Shown here: positions 8,450 to 17,100 of the stretch, piece after piece | Layout: each line of letters opens with the position of its first letter | Numbering within the stretch: position 1 is the first letter of the stretch | Source of the DNA: Actinoplanes sandaracinus | Lineage (GTDB): Bacteria; Actinomycetota; Actinomycetes; Mycobacteriales; Micromonosporaceae | Assembly: GCF_030009775.1 (NCBI RefSeq) | Contig: NZ_JASCTH010000026.1 | Coordinates: 19,299-83,298 of the forward strand | Length of the DNA: 64,000 bases | Direction of reading: 5' to 3' | Position numbers and translations under genes: made by a program | Notes under the pieces: generated by a model | The model's database searches: none | The model's input: only the letters and a program-made list of their open reading frames with translations | What the model was told of the DNA's origin: nothing

Positions 8450-10819
8450 ATGCACGTCCAGAGCGCGTTCCGTCCCGCCCGGCGCCGTCCCGATCCGGCG
8501 TTGGTGGCAGCGCTCGGCCTCATCACGTTCGTGATGGGCTGGTTCGTCACCGGGCTGTGGCATGTCTGGGGACAGCCGATGCTGCCGTGGCTCGCCATTC
8601 CGGCGCTGTCGGCGCTGACCACCTACGAGTGCTGGCGGACGTCTTGCTGCGCGGGGCTCGACGCGGACACCCGCCGGTTCTGGGGACGCCTCGGCCTCGC
8701 CTGCGTCATCCTCGTCCCGGGCGCGCTCAGCACCATGTACGACGCGCTGAGCGGCCCGGTCCCGTCGCAGCTCATCTCGGTTCGTACCCAGATCCTCTTC
8801 GGGTGCGCGCTGGCGCTGGTCCTCACAGCGCTGCTGCGGCTGCCCTCCTGGCGGCGGACCAGCGGCGACTGGCTGCGTTTCGGCCTGGACACCGGCATCA
8901 CCATGATCATCGCCGGGACGCTGGTCTGGCACTACTCGCTGAGCCGCATCGACTTCTCCTCGTCGCCGACCGCCACCCCGCCCTCGGTCATCGTGACCGT
9001 CATCGTGGCGGCGGTCTCGCTGGTCACCTTCGTGAAGGTCGCGTTCTCCGGAGCCGGCCGACTGGACCGGGGTTCTCTCTACCTGCTCTCCGCCGGGGTC
9101 GCCATGGCCGCGGCCGCCGGGACGATCGCGCCGTTCATCCTCGACCGGCCCTACCTGTCCACCGGAATGGTCGCCTTCCCGGTGGCGGAGATCGCCACCA
9201 TCGTCGCGGCCCGGCGGCAACGCCTGCGGCGGGACGCGCCACCACCGGCCCGGCCGGTGGCACGGCGGTTCAGCCTGGTCCCCTACCTTTCGGTCGGCCT
9301 GCTCTACGTGGCTGTGCTGCGGTTCGTGGCGCCGGCCGGTGGAGAGGTCCTGCTGCTGGCGCTCGCGGCCACCGCGGTCACCGTGCTGGTGGTGCTCCGG
9401 CAGCTCACCACGCTGCGCGACAACGCCCGCCTGCTGGACACCGTGGACGCCAGCCTGACCCAGCTCAAGGCGTACCAGAAGCAGCTCGACCACCAGATCA
9501 CGCACGACGAGCTCACCGGGATCGGCAACCGGTCGGCGTACGCCGACGAGATCTCCGCCCGGCTCGCCGCCGGCGAGCCGTTCGTGGTCGCCCTGCTCGA
9601 CCTCGACGACTTCAAAACCGTCAACGACCGGTACGGGCACAGCACCGGTGACGCCCTGCTCCGGACCATCAGCCGGCGCCTGCACGACCGGCTGCGCCCG
9701 GAGGACACCGTGGCCCGGCTCGGCGGCGACGAGTTCACCCTGCTGCTGCCCGGCCTGTCCACGGCGGAGACCGACGGCCTGCTGCGCGAACTGCTCACCG
9801 TGGTGCAGGCGCCGGTGCTGGAGGGCGACCTGGAGATGGTGCCGCGGATCAGCGTCGGCCTGACCGCGAGCCGGCCCGACGACACCGCAGGAGAACTGCT
9901 GCGCCGCGCCGACGTGGCGATGTACGCCGCCAAGACCGCGGGCGGCGGCCGGTGGACCTGGTTCGACCCGATCATGGACCAGCTCGCCGCGGACGACGCC
10001 CGGCTCGCCGCCGACCTGCGCCAGGCCATCGCCCGTGACGAGCTGTTCCTGCTCTACCAGCCGATCGTCGAACTGCCGCACGGCGGGCTCGCCGGGGTCG
10101 AGGCGCTCGTCCGCTGGCGGCACCCGAAACACGGGCTGATCTCCCCCGGCGTGTTCATCCCGCTGGCCGAGCGCAACGGATACATCGTCGAGGTCGGCCG
10201 CTGGGTGGTCGAACAGGCCGTTCAGCAGGCCGCCCGGTGGGAGCGCGAGCTCGGCCCGGACGCGCCGGCCAAGGTGAGCGTGAACGTGTCGGCCCGCCAG
10301 CTGGGCGAGCCCGGATTCCCGGCCGAGATGGCGGCGGTGCTGTCGGCCGCCGGCCTGGACCCGGCCCGGCTGGTAGTGGAGGTCACCGAGACCGCGGTGC
10401 TCGGCACCGGCGTGGCGCTGGAGGTCGTGCGGGCCCTGGCGGCCCAAGGCCTGAGCATCGCGCTGGACGACTTCGGCACCGGCCAGTCGTCGCTGAGCCT
10501 GCTCGTCCACTGCCCGGTCAGCTGGCTGAAGGTGGACAAGTCATTCGTCGACGGGGTGACCACCGACAGCCCCCAGGCGGTGATCGTGGACAGCCTGATC
10601 GGCATCACCGAGGGGCTGCGGATGCAAGCCGTCGCCGAGGGCGTGGAGACCGCTGAACAGGCCGAACGGCTGCACCAGGCCGGCTACCGGTTCGCGCAGG
10701 GATTCCACTTCGCGCGTCCGATGAGCGAAGCCGACATCGAGCTGCTGGCCACCGTGCGGGAACCTCGTCGGTCACCGGCCGACCTGGGATCCGTCTCCCG
10801 AACGCCGAGCAGCCGATGA
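8450..10819 (+). CDS. Membrane GGDEF-EAL cyclic-di-GMP protein
   Basis: 789 residues. The N-terminal ~320 residues hold eight or nine hydrophobic helices without an obvious periplasmic sensor domain. A short linker (LTQLKAYQKQLDHQITHD) leads to a GGDEF domain with intact RLGGDEF (about residue 425) and an RxxD inhibitory site five residues before it (RPED). The EAL domain follows with every landmark I know: EALVRW, VNVSARQL, EVTETAVL, DDFGTGQSS, LKVDKSF and AEGVET. Both diguanylate cyclase and phosphodiesterase activities could be functional. The start ATG 8450 has only a weak GAG upstream. A second GGDEF-EAL gene follows 62 bases downstream. In filamentous actinobacteria c-di-GMP controls development (family knowledge). 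Confidence 0.88.
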   Translation: MHVQSAFRPARRRPDPALVAALGLITFVMGWFVTGLWHVWGQPMLPWLAIPALSALTTYECWRTSCCAGLDADTRRFWGRLGLACVILVPGALSTMYDALSGPVPSQLISVRTQILFGCALALVLTALLRLPSWRRTSGDWLRFGLDTGITMIIAGTLVWHYSLSRIDFSSSPTATPPSVIVTVIVAAVSLVTFVKVAFSGAGRLDRGSLYLLSAGVAMAAAAGTIAPFILDRPYLSTGMVAFPVAEIATIVAARRQRLRRDAPPPARPVARRFSLVPYLSVGLLYVAVLRFVAPAGGEVLLLALAATAVTVLVVLRQLTTLRDNARLLDTVDASLTQLKAYQKQLDHQITHDELTGIGNRSAYADEISARLAAGEPFVVALLDLDDFKTVNDRYGHSTGDALLRTISRRLHDRLRPEDTVARLGGDEFTLLLPGLSTAETDGLLRELLTVVQAPVLEGDLEMVPRISVGLTASRPDDTAGELLRRADVAMYAAKTAGGGRWTWFDPIMDQLAADDARLAADLRQAIARDELFLLYQPIVELPHGGLAGVEALVRWRHPKHGLISPGVFIPLAERNGYIVEVGRWVVEQAVQQAARWERELGPDAPAKVSVNVSARQLGEPGFPAEMAAVLSAAGLDPARLVVEVTETAVLGTGVALEVVRALAAQGLSIALDDFGTGQSSLSLLVHCPVSWLKVDKSFVDGVTTDSPQAVIVDSLIGITEGLRMQAVAEGVETAEQAERLHQAGYRFAQGFHFARPMSEADIELLATVREPRRSPADLGSVSRTPSSR

Positions 10820-10884
10820 AGCGGCTTTAGCCGGATACCTCCCGCCGCGCGCCGAAATACGGCAGCGTCGGGGCAGGGGGTGTG

Positions 10885-13296
10885 ATGAACGTTCGGCAGA
10901 AGCTCCTCGGCGGCTACCTCCTGGTGGCGGTCACCGTGGCGGCGACCGCCCTGATCTCCTGGCACGTCAGCACGAGGTCCGCGGAACAGGCCGCGGCTCT
11001 CGAAGCCGCCCGGCTCGCGAGCGGCATCGCCAAGGACGTGTCCCTCGGCCTCGTCCGGGAGGACGACGACGAGGTCGCCACCCCGCTCTACTACAGCCCC
11101 TCGGCCCTCGACCACTACCTGCGCCGGATCCACGAGACCCAGCAGCGGGACGTCGTGGTGGTCGACTACGGCGGCTACATCATCGGCGACGTCGTCGCGG
11201 AGAACGTCGGCACCCACTTCGACCACGACAGCGGCGACGAGGTCGCGCGGACCGTCGACGACGGCGAATCCCGGATCTTCATCGAGACCAGTCCCGGCCA
11301 CCCGGACGGGATCCGGCAGGTCGTCGTGCCGATGCAGAACAAGATCGGCAGGACGATCGGTGCGGTCATCCTGGAGTACACGCCCACCTACGACCAGATG
11401 ATGAACGCCACCCGGCAGGCCCGCACCGTCACCGTGGCCAGCGCCGCCGTCGTCATCCTCCTCGTCGCCGGGCTGGGCCTCGGACTGGCCCGCTCGGTCA
11501 CCCGCCGGATCACCTCCCTCACCACGGCGGTGGGGAGCATCCGTACCGGCGACTACTCCCGGCGCGTCCCCACCGAGGGCCGCGACGAGATCGGACGGCT
11601 GGCCCGGGCCTTCAACTCGATGGCCGACCAACTCGAGCGCTCGGCCCGGCAGATCCTCGCCAAGGAGTACACCGACAGCATCCTCGCCAACGCCGGCGAA
11701 GGCATCTGCGGCATCGACCAGGCCGGGCGGATCGCCTTCGCCAACGAGGCCGCCGGGCGGATCACCGGGCTCGGCGTCAGCGGGCTGCTCCAGCGGGAGG
11801 CGACCGTGCTGCTGCCCGAAGCGGGAGACGTCCTGACCACCGGCACACGCGAAGGCCGCCTCCAGCGCCCGGACGACACGACGGTACGGGTCGAGTACAC
11901 GGTCAGCGGCCTGGAGAAGGAGGGCCGGCCGTTCGGGGCGGTGGTCGTGCTGCGCGACGTCACCCGGCAGCGGGACCTGGAACACGACCTGCGACACCAG
12001 GCCCTGCACGACGGGCTCACCGGGCTGCCCAACCGCAAACTGCTGCTCGACCGGCTCGACCACGCGCTCACCCGGGCCCGCGCTTCCGGCGAGCGGATCG
12101 CCCTGCTCTACCTGGACCTGGACGGGTTCAAACGGGTCAACGACAGCCTCGGCCACAACGCCGGCGACCTGCTGCTGCGGACCGCCGCCGAACGCCTCAC
12201 CAGCGTGCTGCGACCGCAGGACACGGTGGCCCGGCTCGGCGGCGACGAGTTCGCCGTCCTGCTCGAGGCGCCGGGCACCGACACCGTCGAGGACCTGACC
12301 CGCGCCTGCCTCGACGCGATCTCCCGGCCGTTCTTGGTGCACGGCCGGGAAGCGGTGGTGACCGTCAGCATCGGCACCGTTCCCGACGCGGCCCGGTACG
12401 CCGACGCCGACGAGGTGGTCCGCAACGCCGACGTCGCCATGTACGCGGCCAAGGACCTCGGCAAGAACCGCTCCATGACGTTCGAGACCCGGATGCACGA
12501 ACAACTCCTCAGCCGCCTCGACCAGGAGAACCGCCTGCGGGACGCGGTGCACCGCGGCGAGATGCGGCTGCACCTGCAACCGGTCGTCACGGTGCCCGGC
12601 CTCGCCATGTCCGGCGCCGAGGCCCTGATCCGCTGGCAGGACCCGCATCGCGGGCTCCAGGCGCCCGGCACGTTCATCCCGCTCGCCGAGGAGACCGGCA
12701 TGATCATCGAGATCGACCGGTGGATCCTGCTCGAAGCCTGTCACACCGTCCGGCACTGGCAGCAGAAGAACCCGCGGACCGCGCCCGCCTGGGTCAGCGT
12801 CAACCTCTCCGCCGCCCACCTCGACCTGCCCGACCTGACCGACCACGTCGCGTACGCCCTGGCCGCCACCGGCCTGTCACCGCACTGCCTGGTGCTCGAA
12901 CTGACCGAGACCGTGCTGATGCGCGACGTGGCCGTCACCTCCGGCCGGCTGGACGAACTGCGCCGCCTCGGCGTGCGGATCGCCATCGACGACTTCGGGA
13001 CCGGGTACTCGTCGCTGGGCTACCTGCGGGACATCCCGGTGGACGTGCTCAAGATCGATCGCTCGTTCATCACCGGACTGGTCGGCAACGGACGACAGCA
13101 GGAGCTGGTCAGCGCCATCATGCAGCTGGGGCACACGCTCGGGCTGCGGGTGGTGGCCGAAGGGGTGGAGGACGCCGATCAGCTGGCGCTGCTCAGTGTG
13201 ATGGGCTGCAAGTACGCCCAGGGATACCACCTGGGGCGGCCGGAGCCGGCCGAGTCGCTCTACTCACGCCTCTCGGCGCCCGTCCTCAACCCCTGA
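10885..13296 (+). CDS. CACHE-like/HAMP/PAS/GGDEF/EAL cyclic-di-GMP protein
   Basis: About 803 residues. First membrane helix is residues 7-23, then an extracellular sensor of ~155 residues (VVVVDYGGYIIGDVV and VVPMQNKIGRTIGAVI suggest a single CACHE/PDC fold). The second helix is near 184-205, then HAMP (TAVGSIRTGDYSRRVP), PAS (ILANAGEGICGIDQ), GGDEF with intact RLGGDEF (about residue 452) and RxxD site, and EAL with EALIRW, VNLSAAHL, DDFGTGYSS, LKIDRSF and AEGVED. Both output domains look catalytically complete. ATG 10885 (or the adjoining GTG 10882) follows an AGGGGG ribosome site. Tandem placement after another GGDEF-EAL gene suggests co-expression or local duplication, though the sensory halves are unrelated. 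Confidence 0.88.
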   Translation: MNVRQKLLGGYLLVAVTVAATALISWHVSTRSAEQAAALEAARLASGIAKDVSLGLVREDDDEVATPLYYSPSALDHYLRRIHETQQRDVVVVDYGGYIIGDVVAENVGTHFDHDSGDEVARTVDDGESRIFIETSPGHPDGIRQVVVPMQNKIGRTIGAVILEYTPTYDQMMNATRQARTVTVASAAVVILLVAGLGLGLARSVTRRITSLTTAVGSIRTGDYSRRVPTEGRDEIGRLARAFNSMADQLERSARQILAKEYTDSILANAGEGICGIDQAGRIAFANEAAGRITGLGVSGLLQREATVLLPEAGDVLTTGTREGRLQRPDDTTVRVEYTVSGLEKEGRPFGAVVVLRDVTRQRDLEHDLRHQALHDGLTGLPNRKLLLDRLDHALTRARASGERIALLYLDLDGFKRVNDSLGHNAGDLLLRTAAERLTSVLRPQDTVARLGGDEFAVLLEAPGTDTVEDLTRACLDAISRPFLVHGREAVVTVSIGTVPDAARYADADEVVRNADVAMYAAKDLGKNRSMTFETRMHEQLLSRLDQENRLRDAVHRGEMRLHLQPVVTVPGLAMSGAEALIRWQDPHRGLQAPGTFIPLAEETGMIIEIDRWILLEACHTVRHWQQKNPRTAPAWVSVNLSAAHLDLPDLTDHVAYALAATGLSPHCLVLELTETVLMRDVAVTSGRLDELRRLGVRIAIDDFGTGYSSLGYLRDIPVDVLKIDRSFITGLVGNGRQQELVSAIMQLGHTLGLRVVAEGVEDADQLALLSVMGCKYAQGYHLGRPEPAESLYSRLSAPVLNP

Positions 13297-13381
13297 GCGG
13301 TGCCGGCTCCCCCGGCGCCGGGGAGACGGGCGCCGGGGAGACGGGCGCCGATGCCACGGCGCCTTCGCCGGCCGTACGAGA

Positions 13382-13954
13382 TCAGGGTGTCGATCTTTGC
13401 CGGTCGTGCCGGAACAGGTCGCGGAGCAGCAGGATCTCGGCGCCGTGATGGATGACCTCGCGGTTGATGTGCAGGACCAGCGTGGCGAGGCTCTCCTCGG
13501 CGTAGGGGCCCTCCGCCGGGCCGCACGGGTGCTGGAGGCCGTCGACGCCGAGGGCGGTGACCCCGGCCGACCAGGCCGCGTAGGCGGCGTCGAGTTGCGC
13601 CAGCGCCTCGGTGGCCGTGCCCGCGTAGCGGAAACTCCCGTAGTCGGTGGGCGGGCCCCCGAAGTGGGCGGCGACGCGGGCGCCGAGGACGCCGACGATG
13701 ATGTGGCCGAGCCGCCAGGCGATCGTGGTGACCGGCGGCGGTGAGGGCTCGGGGTACTCCCAGTCGATGGTGAAGTCACCGGCTCCGGCGGCCATCGCGG
13801 TGGCGGCCGTGCCTCGCGGGCGGACGCTCCAGGCGCCGGGGGCGGGCTCCCAGAAGTACTCGCCGTCGGTGAGGCCGTCCAGGCCGGGACGCAGTTGGAC
13901 GCGCCAGTGATGGTCGAGCTGTTCGCGGAGGTGGAGGTTCCAGTCGAGGCCCAT
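13382..13954 (-). CDS. DinB-superfamily protein (putative metal-dependent thiol transferase)
   Basis: 190-residue four-helix DinB/DUF664-type protein. Three separated histidine motifs that would form the metal site are visible: LDHHWR near the N-terminus, AWRLGHII in the middle and EVIHHGAEI near the end. In actinobacteria such proteins are often mycothiol- or bacillithiol-dependent S-transferases, but many are uncharacterised. ATG 13954 is preferred over the upstream in-frame ATG at 14023 because it has GGAG five bases upstream and starts the conserved region (MGLDWNLHLREQLD). It is convergent with the second GGDEF-EAL gene. Confidence 0.7.
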   Translation of the reverse strand: MGLDWNLHLREQLDHHWRVQLRPGLDGLTDGEYFWEPAPGAWSVRPRGTAATAMAAGAGDFTIDWEYPEPSPPPVTTIAWRLGHIIVGVLGARVAAHFGGPPTDYGSFRYAGTATEALAQLDAAYAAWSAGVTALGVDGLQHPCGPAEGPYAEESLATLVLHINREVIHHGAEILLLRDLFRHDRQRSTP

Positions 13955-14122
13955 GACTCCAGGATGCACGCCGGGCGCGTGGGAGGCCGGGCGGCGCGAG
14001 CATTGGAGACGGCCACCGCCCACCCAGCGGGTGAGTGAGCGGTGGCCGTGATCGAGGGCCGGCCCGCGCCGGCGCCGGGGTGGAAGGGCCGGCGCCGGCC
14101 CGGGGTCGGCGGGACCCGCGGT

Positions 14123-14151
14123 CTCCCGCCGGCCGGGCTGGCCGGCGGGAG
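14123..14151 (-). terminator. Strong hairpin downstream of the amylopullulanase gene
   Basis: Perfect 12-bp stem CTCCCGCCGGCC / GGCCGGCGGGAG with a 5-base loop, starting 6 bases beyond the stop codon on the minus strand. No T-run follows. Confidence 0.55.
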
Positions 14152-14156
14152 GCGGG

Positions 14157-17100
14157 TCAGTTCTGCACGAAGACCGAGACGGTTCGTGTCGGAACGGTCA
14201 GCGTGCCGGTCTTGGACGCGAACGAGGCGGTTCGTGTCACGGGGTCGGCGGAGGACTGCTGGACCGGGTGGAGGGTGACGTTCTTGCCGGCGAGCGCGGG
14301 CACCGTCTGGGTGGCGGTGGCCGTGCCGGCGTTGAAGACGACCGTGATCGACTTGTACCGCCGGTCCACGCCGCGGGCGTCGATCGTCATGGTGATGACG
14401 CCGGCGGTCTCGTTCGCGCCGGAGAGCGGGAACGCGACTCGCTTCTGCACCTGCGAGCCGGTGGCCAGCCCGAAGGCCGGAGTGGATTTCCGGATCTTCA
14501 GGAACTCCTGGTAGGTGGAGTTCGCCAGGTTGACGGCGGCGCAGTCCGGGATCAGGGCCGGATCGGCGAGCAACGGCTTGGCGTACGGGTACTTGCTCTC
14601 GTTGTCCGCCTTCGGCGGCAGGCCGCGACCGAACCCGTTGCCGGCGGCGCAGTCCCAGGTGATCTGGTTGAACCAATCGCCCGAGTTGAACGAGTTGCGG
14701 TCCAGTGATTTCGAGCGCAGCCGTTCGCTGCCGGTGGTGACGAAGCCGGCGCCCTGCCCGAGGACTGTGGTGGCCAGGGCCACCGACTGGGCCCGCGCCC
14801 GCTGGGCCGCGGTGGTGGCCTGCGGGAGTTTGTACGCCAGCGAGTCGTAGAGGATCTCGTTGTCGTGCGCGTCCACGTAGGTGATCACGTCGCCGGGGTT
14901 GACGGTGTAGCCGGCCGGCGCACCGTTGTAGTCGACCTGCGAACCCTTGACGACCGCGCCCGACGAGCCGGTGAACGTGTAGTCGGCCAGGTTGCCGGTC
15001 AGACCCACCTTGATCAGGTCCTGGTAGTGCAGGAGGCGGGCCCTCTGTTCCGCCTCGGTGCCGTTGGCGGCGTCGCCGTTGGGGGCGCCGGCCAGGCCGG
15101 ACGCGAACCCCTGGATGCGCGGGTTGCCGTCGAACGGGCCGCCACCGCGGACCGCGTCACGGAGCCGGTCGTTGAACGTGCCGATTCCGGTGCCGCCCAT
15201 GTTGATCTGGGTGGCCTGGATGAAGCGGGCGTCGTTCGCCACCTCGCCGAAGTTCCAGCCCTCGCCGTACACATAGATGCTCTTGCCGTCGACGCCGTCC
15301 CGGGCGACGGTGAGCTTGTCGAGGGCCTTGCGCACCGCCAGGATGTTCTCCTTCGGGTGGTGGCCCATCAGGTCGAAGCGGAAACCGTCGACCTTGTACG
15401 CCTTGGCCCACGTCACGATCGAGTCGACGACGAGCTTGCCCATCATCGCGTTCTCCGGCGCGGTGTTGGCGCAGCAGGTGGAGTTGGCGACGGCGCCGTC
15501 CTCGAGGAGCCGGTGGTAGTAACCGGGCACGATCTGGTCGAGCACCGACTTGGCGTCGGTGCCGGCGGCCGAGGTGTGGTTGTAGACGACGTCCATGACC
15601 ACGCGCAGGCCGGCCTGGTTGACTCCGGTGACCATGTTCCGGAATTCCCGCGTGCGCTGGGAGGGGTCGACCGCGTAGCCGCCCTCGGGAACGGTGTAGT
15701 GCAGCGGATCGTAGCCCCAGTTGTAGCCGTCGGTGGCGGCGACGGCGGCGATGCATTCCTGCTGCTTGTCCGAGTCGGGGGGCAGCGACGCCAGGTCACA
15801 GGCGGGCTGCTGCTGGTCGGCGCGCTTCTCCGGGATGGTGGCGAAGTCGAACGCCGGCAGCAGGTGCAGGTGGGTCACGCCGGACTTCGCCAGGCTCTTC
15901 AGATGCGCCATGCCCTGGGAGTCGCCGGTGAAGGCGCTGAACGTGCCGCGCTGAGCCGCCGGCACCGAGGCGTCCGCGATGGAGAAGTCCCGGACCGACA
16001 ACTCGGAGATCTGGATCTTCGCGGGAGCGACGGCTGCCGGCTTCTTGAGTGAGTTCCAGCCCGGGGGCGCGAGCGCCGGGTCGGCCAGGCTGACGAACTG
16101 GCTGCGGGTGGAGTCGGCGGTCAGGGCGACCGAGTACGGGTCGGTGACCGACGCCGTGACGATCTTCTGCGCGGCCGGCTGCCACGCGGTCACCCGGAAC
16201 TCGTAGTACTTGCCGGCCCAGTCGCCCTTACCGGACCAGATGCCGGTGCGGTCGTTGCGGCTCAGCTCCACCAGGGCCGGGGAGACCTGGTCGGCGGTGT
16301 CGTAGACCTCGAGTTCGACGCTGCGGGCGGTCGGCGCCCACACCGCGACGCTCGCCTTGCTCCCGTTGACGACCGGCCCGAGAGTCGCGTCGGTGGCAGC
16401 CTGGTACACGTCGTCGAGGACGCCGGAGAGCTGCACGCCGGTGGCCGACAGCAGCTTGCCCGCGGCGTCGCGCTCGGTGACCACGACCTGGCCGCGCAGG
16501 ATGTCGGAGATGTTCTTCGCACCGACCCGGAACGCGCCGTGCTGCCAGAGGTGCGGGAACTCCTCGCGCTGCGCCTCGGTGAGTCCGGTGCGGACGGCGG
16601 ACAGCGGAACCGTGGTGAAGGTCCCGGTCAACTCGCCGTCGGCGACCCCGATCCCGCCGGTGGCCGAGTGGACCAGGTCGTAGACCTTGCCGTCGGTTCC
16701 GGCGCCGACCGGCTCCAGAGTGGTGCCGGTGCCCGTCTTCCAGGCGATCGTGCCCCGGTCCAGCCACACGGCGGCGGACTTGGTCACGTCGACCACGCCA
16801 CCGGCCGAGGCGCTCTTGACCAGCGGCAGCAGGCGGGTCTCCTGCCCGGCGATCAGCCAGACCTCACGGCCGGCCTTGGCGAAGTCGAGGGACTGGTCGG
16901 TGGGCAGATCCTTGGTGTCGCCGTTGTGCAGGATGTAGCTCAGTGACGTCGCGCCGGCCGCGAGAGGCACCTCGAAGACCGCGCCGTAGCTGTCGATCCG
17001 CGCCGGGAGCAGCGGGCTCGCCCAGTCGGTCGGGTTGGCCGCGCCGGCCCAGACGTGCAGGCCCCAGCCGTCGTAGTTCCCGTCGGCCTTACGCCAGTGG

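Noticed and set aside
8420..12846. Long minus-strand frames opposite the two GGDEF-EAL genes
   Set aside because: Shadows of well-supported plus-strand genes.
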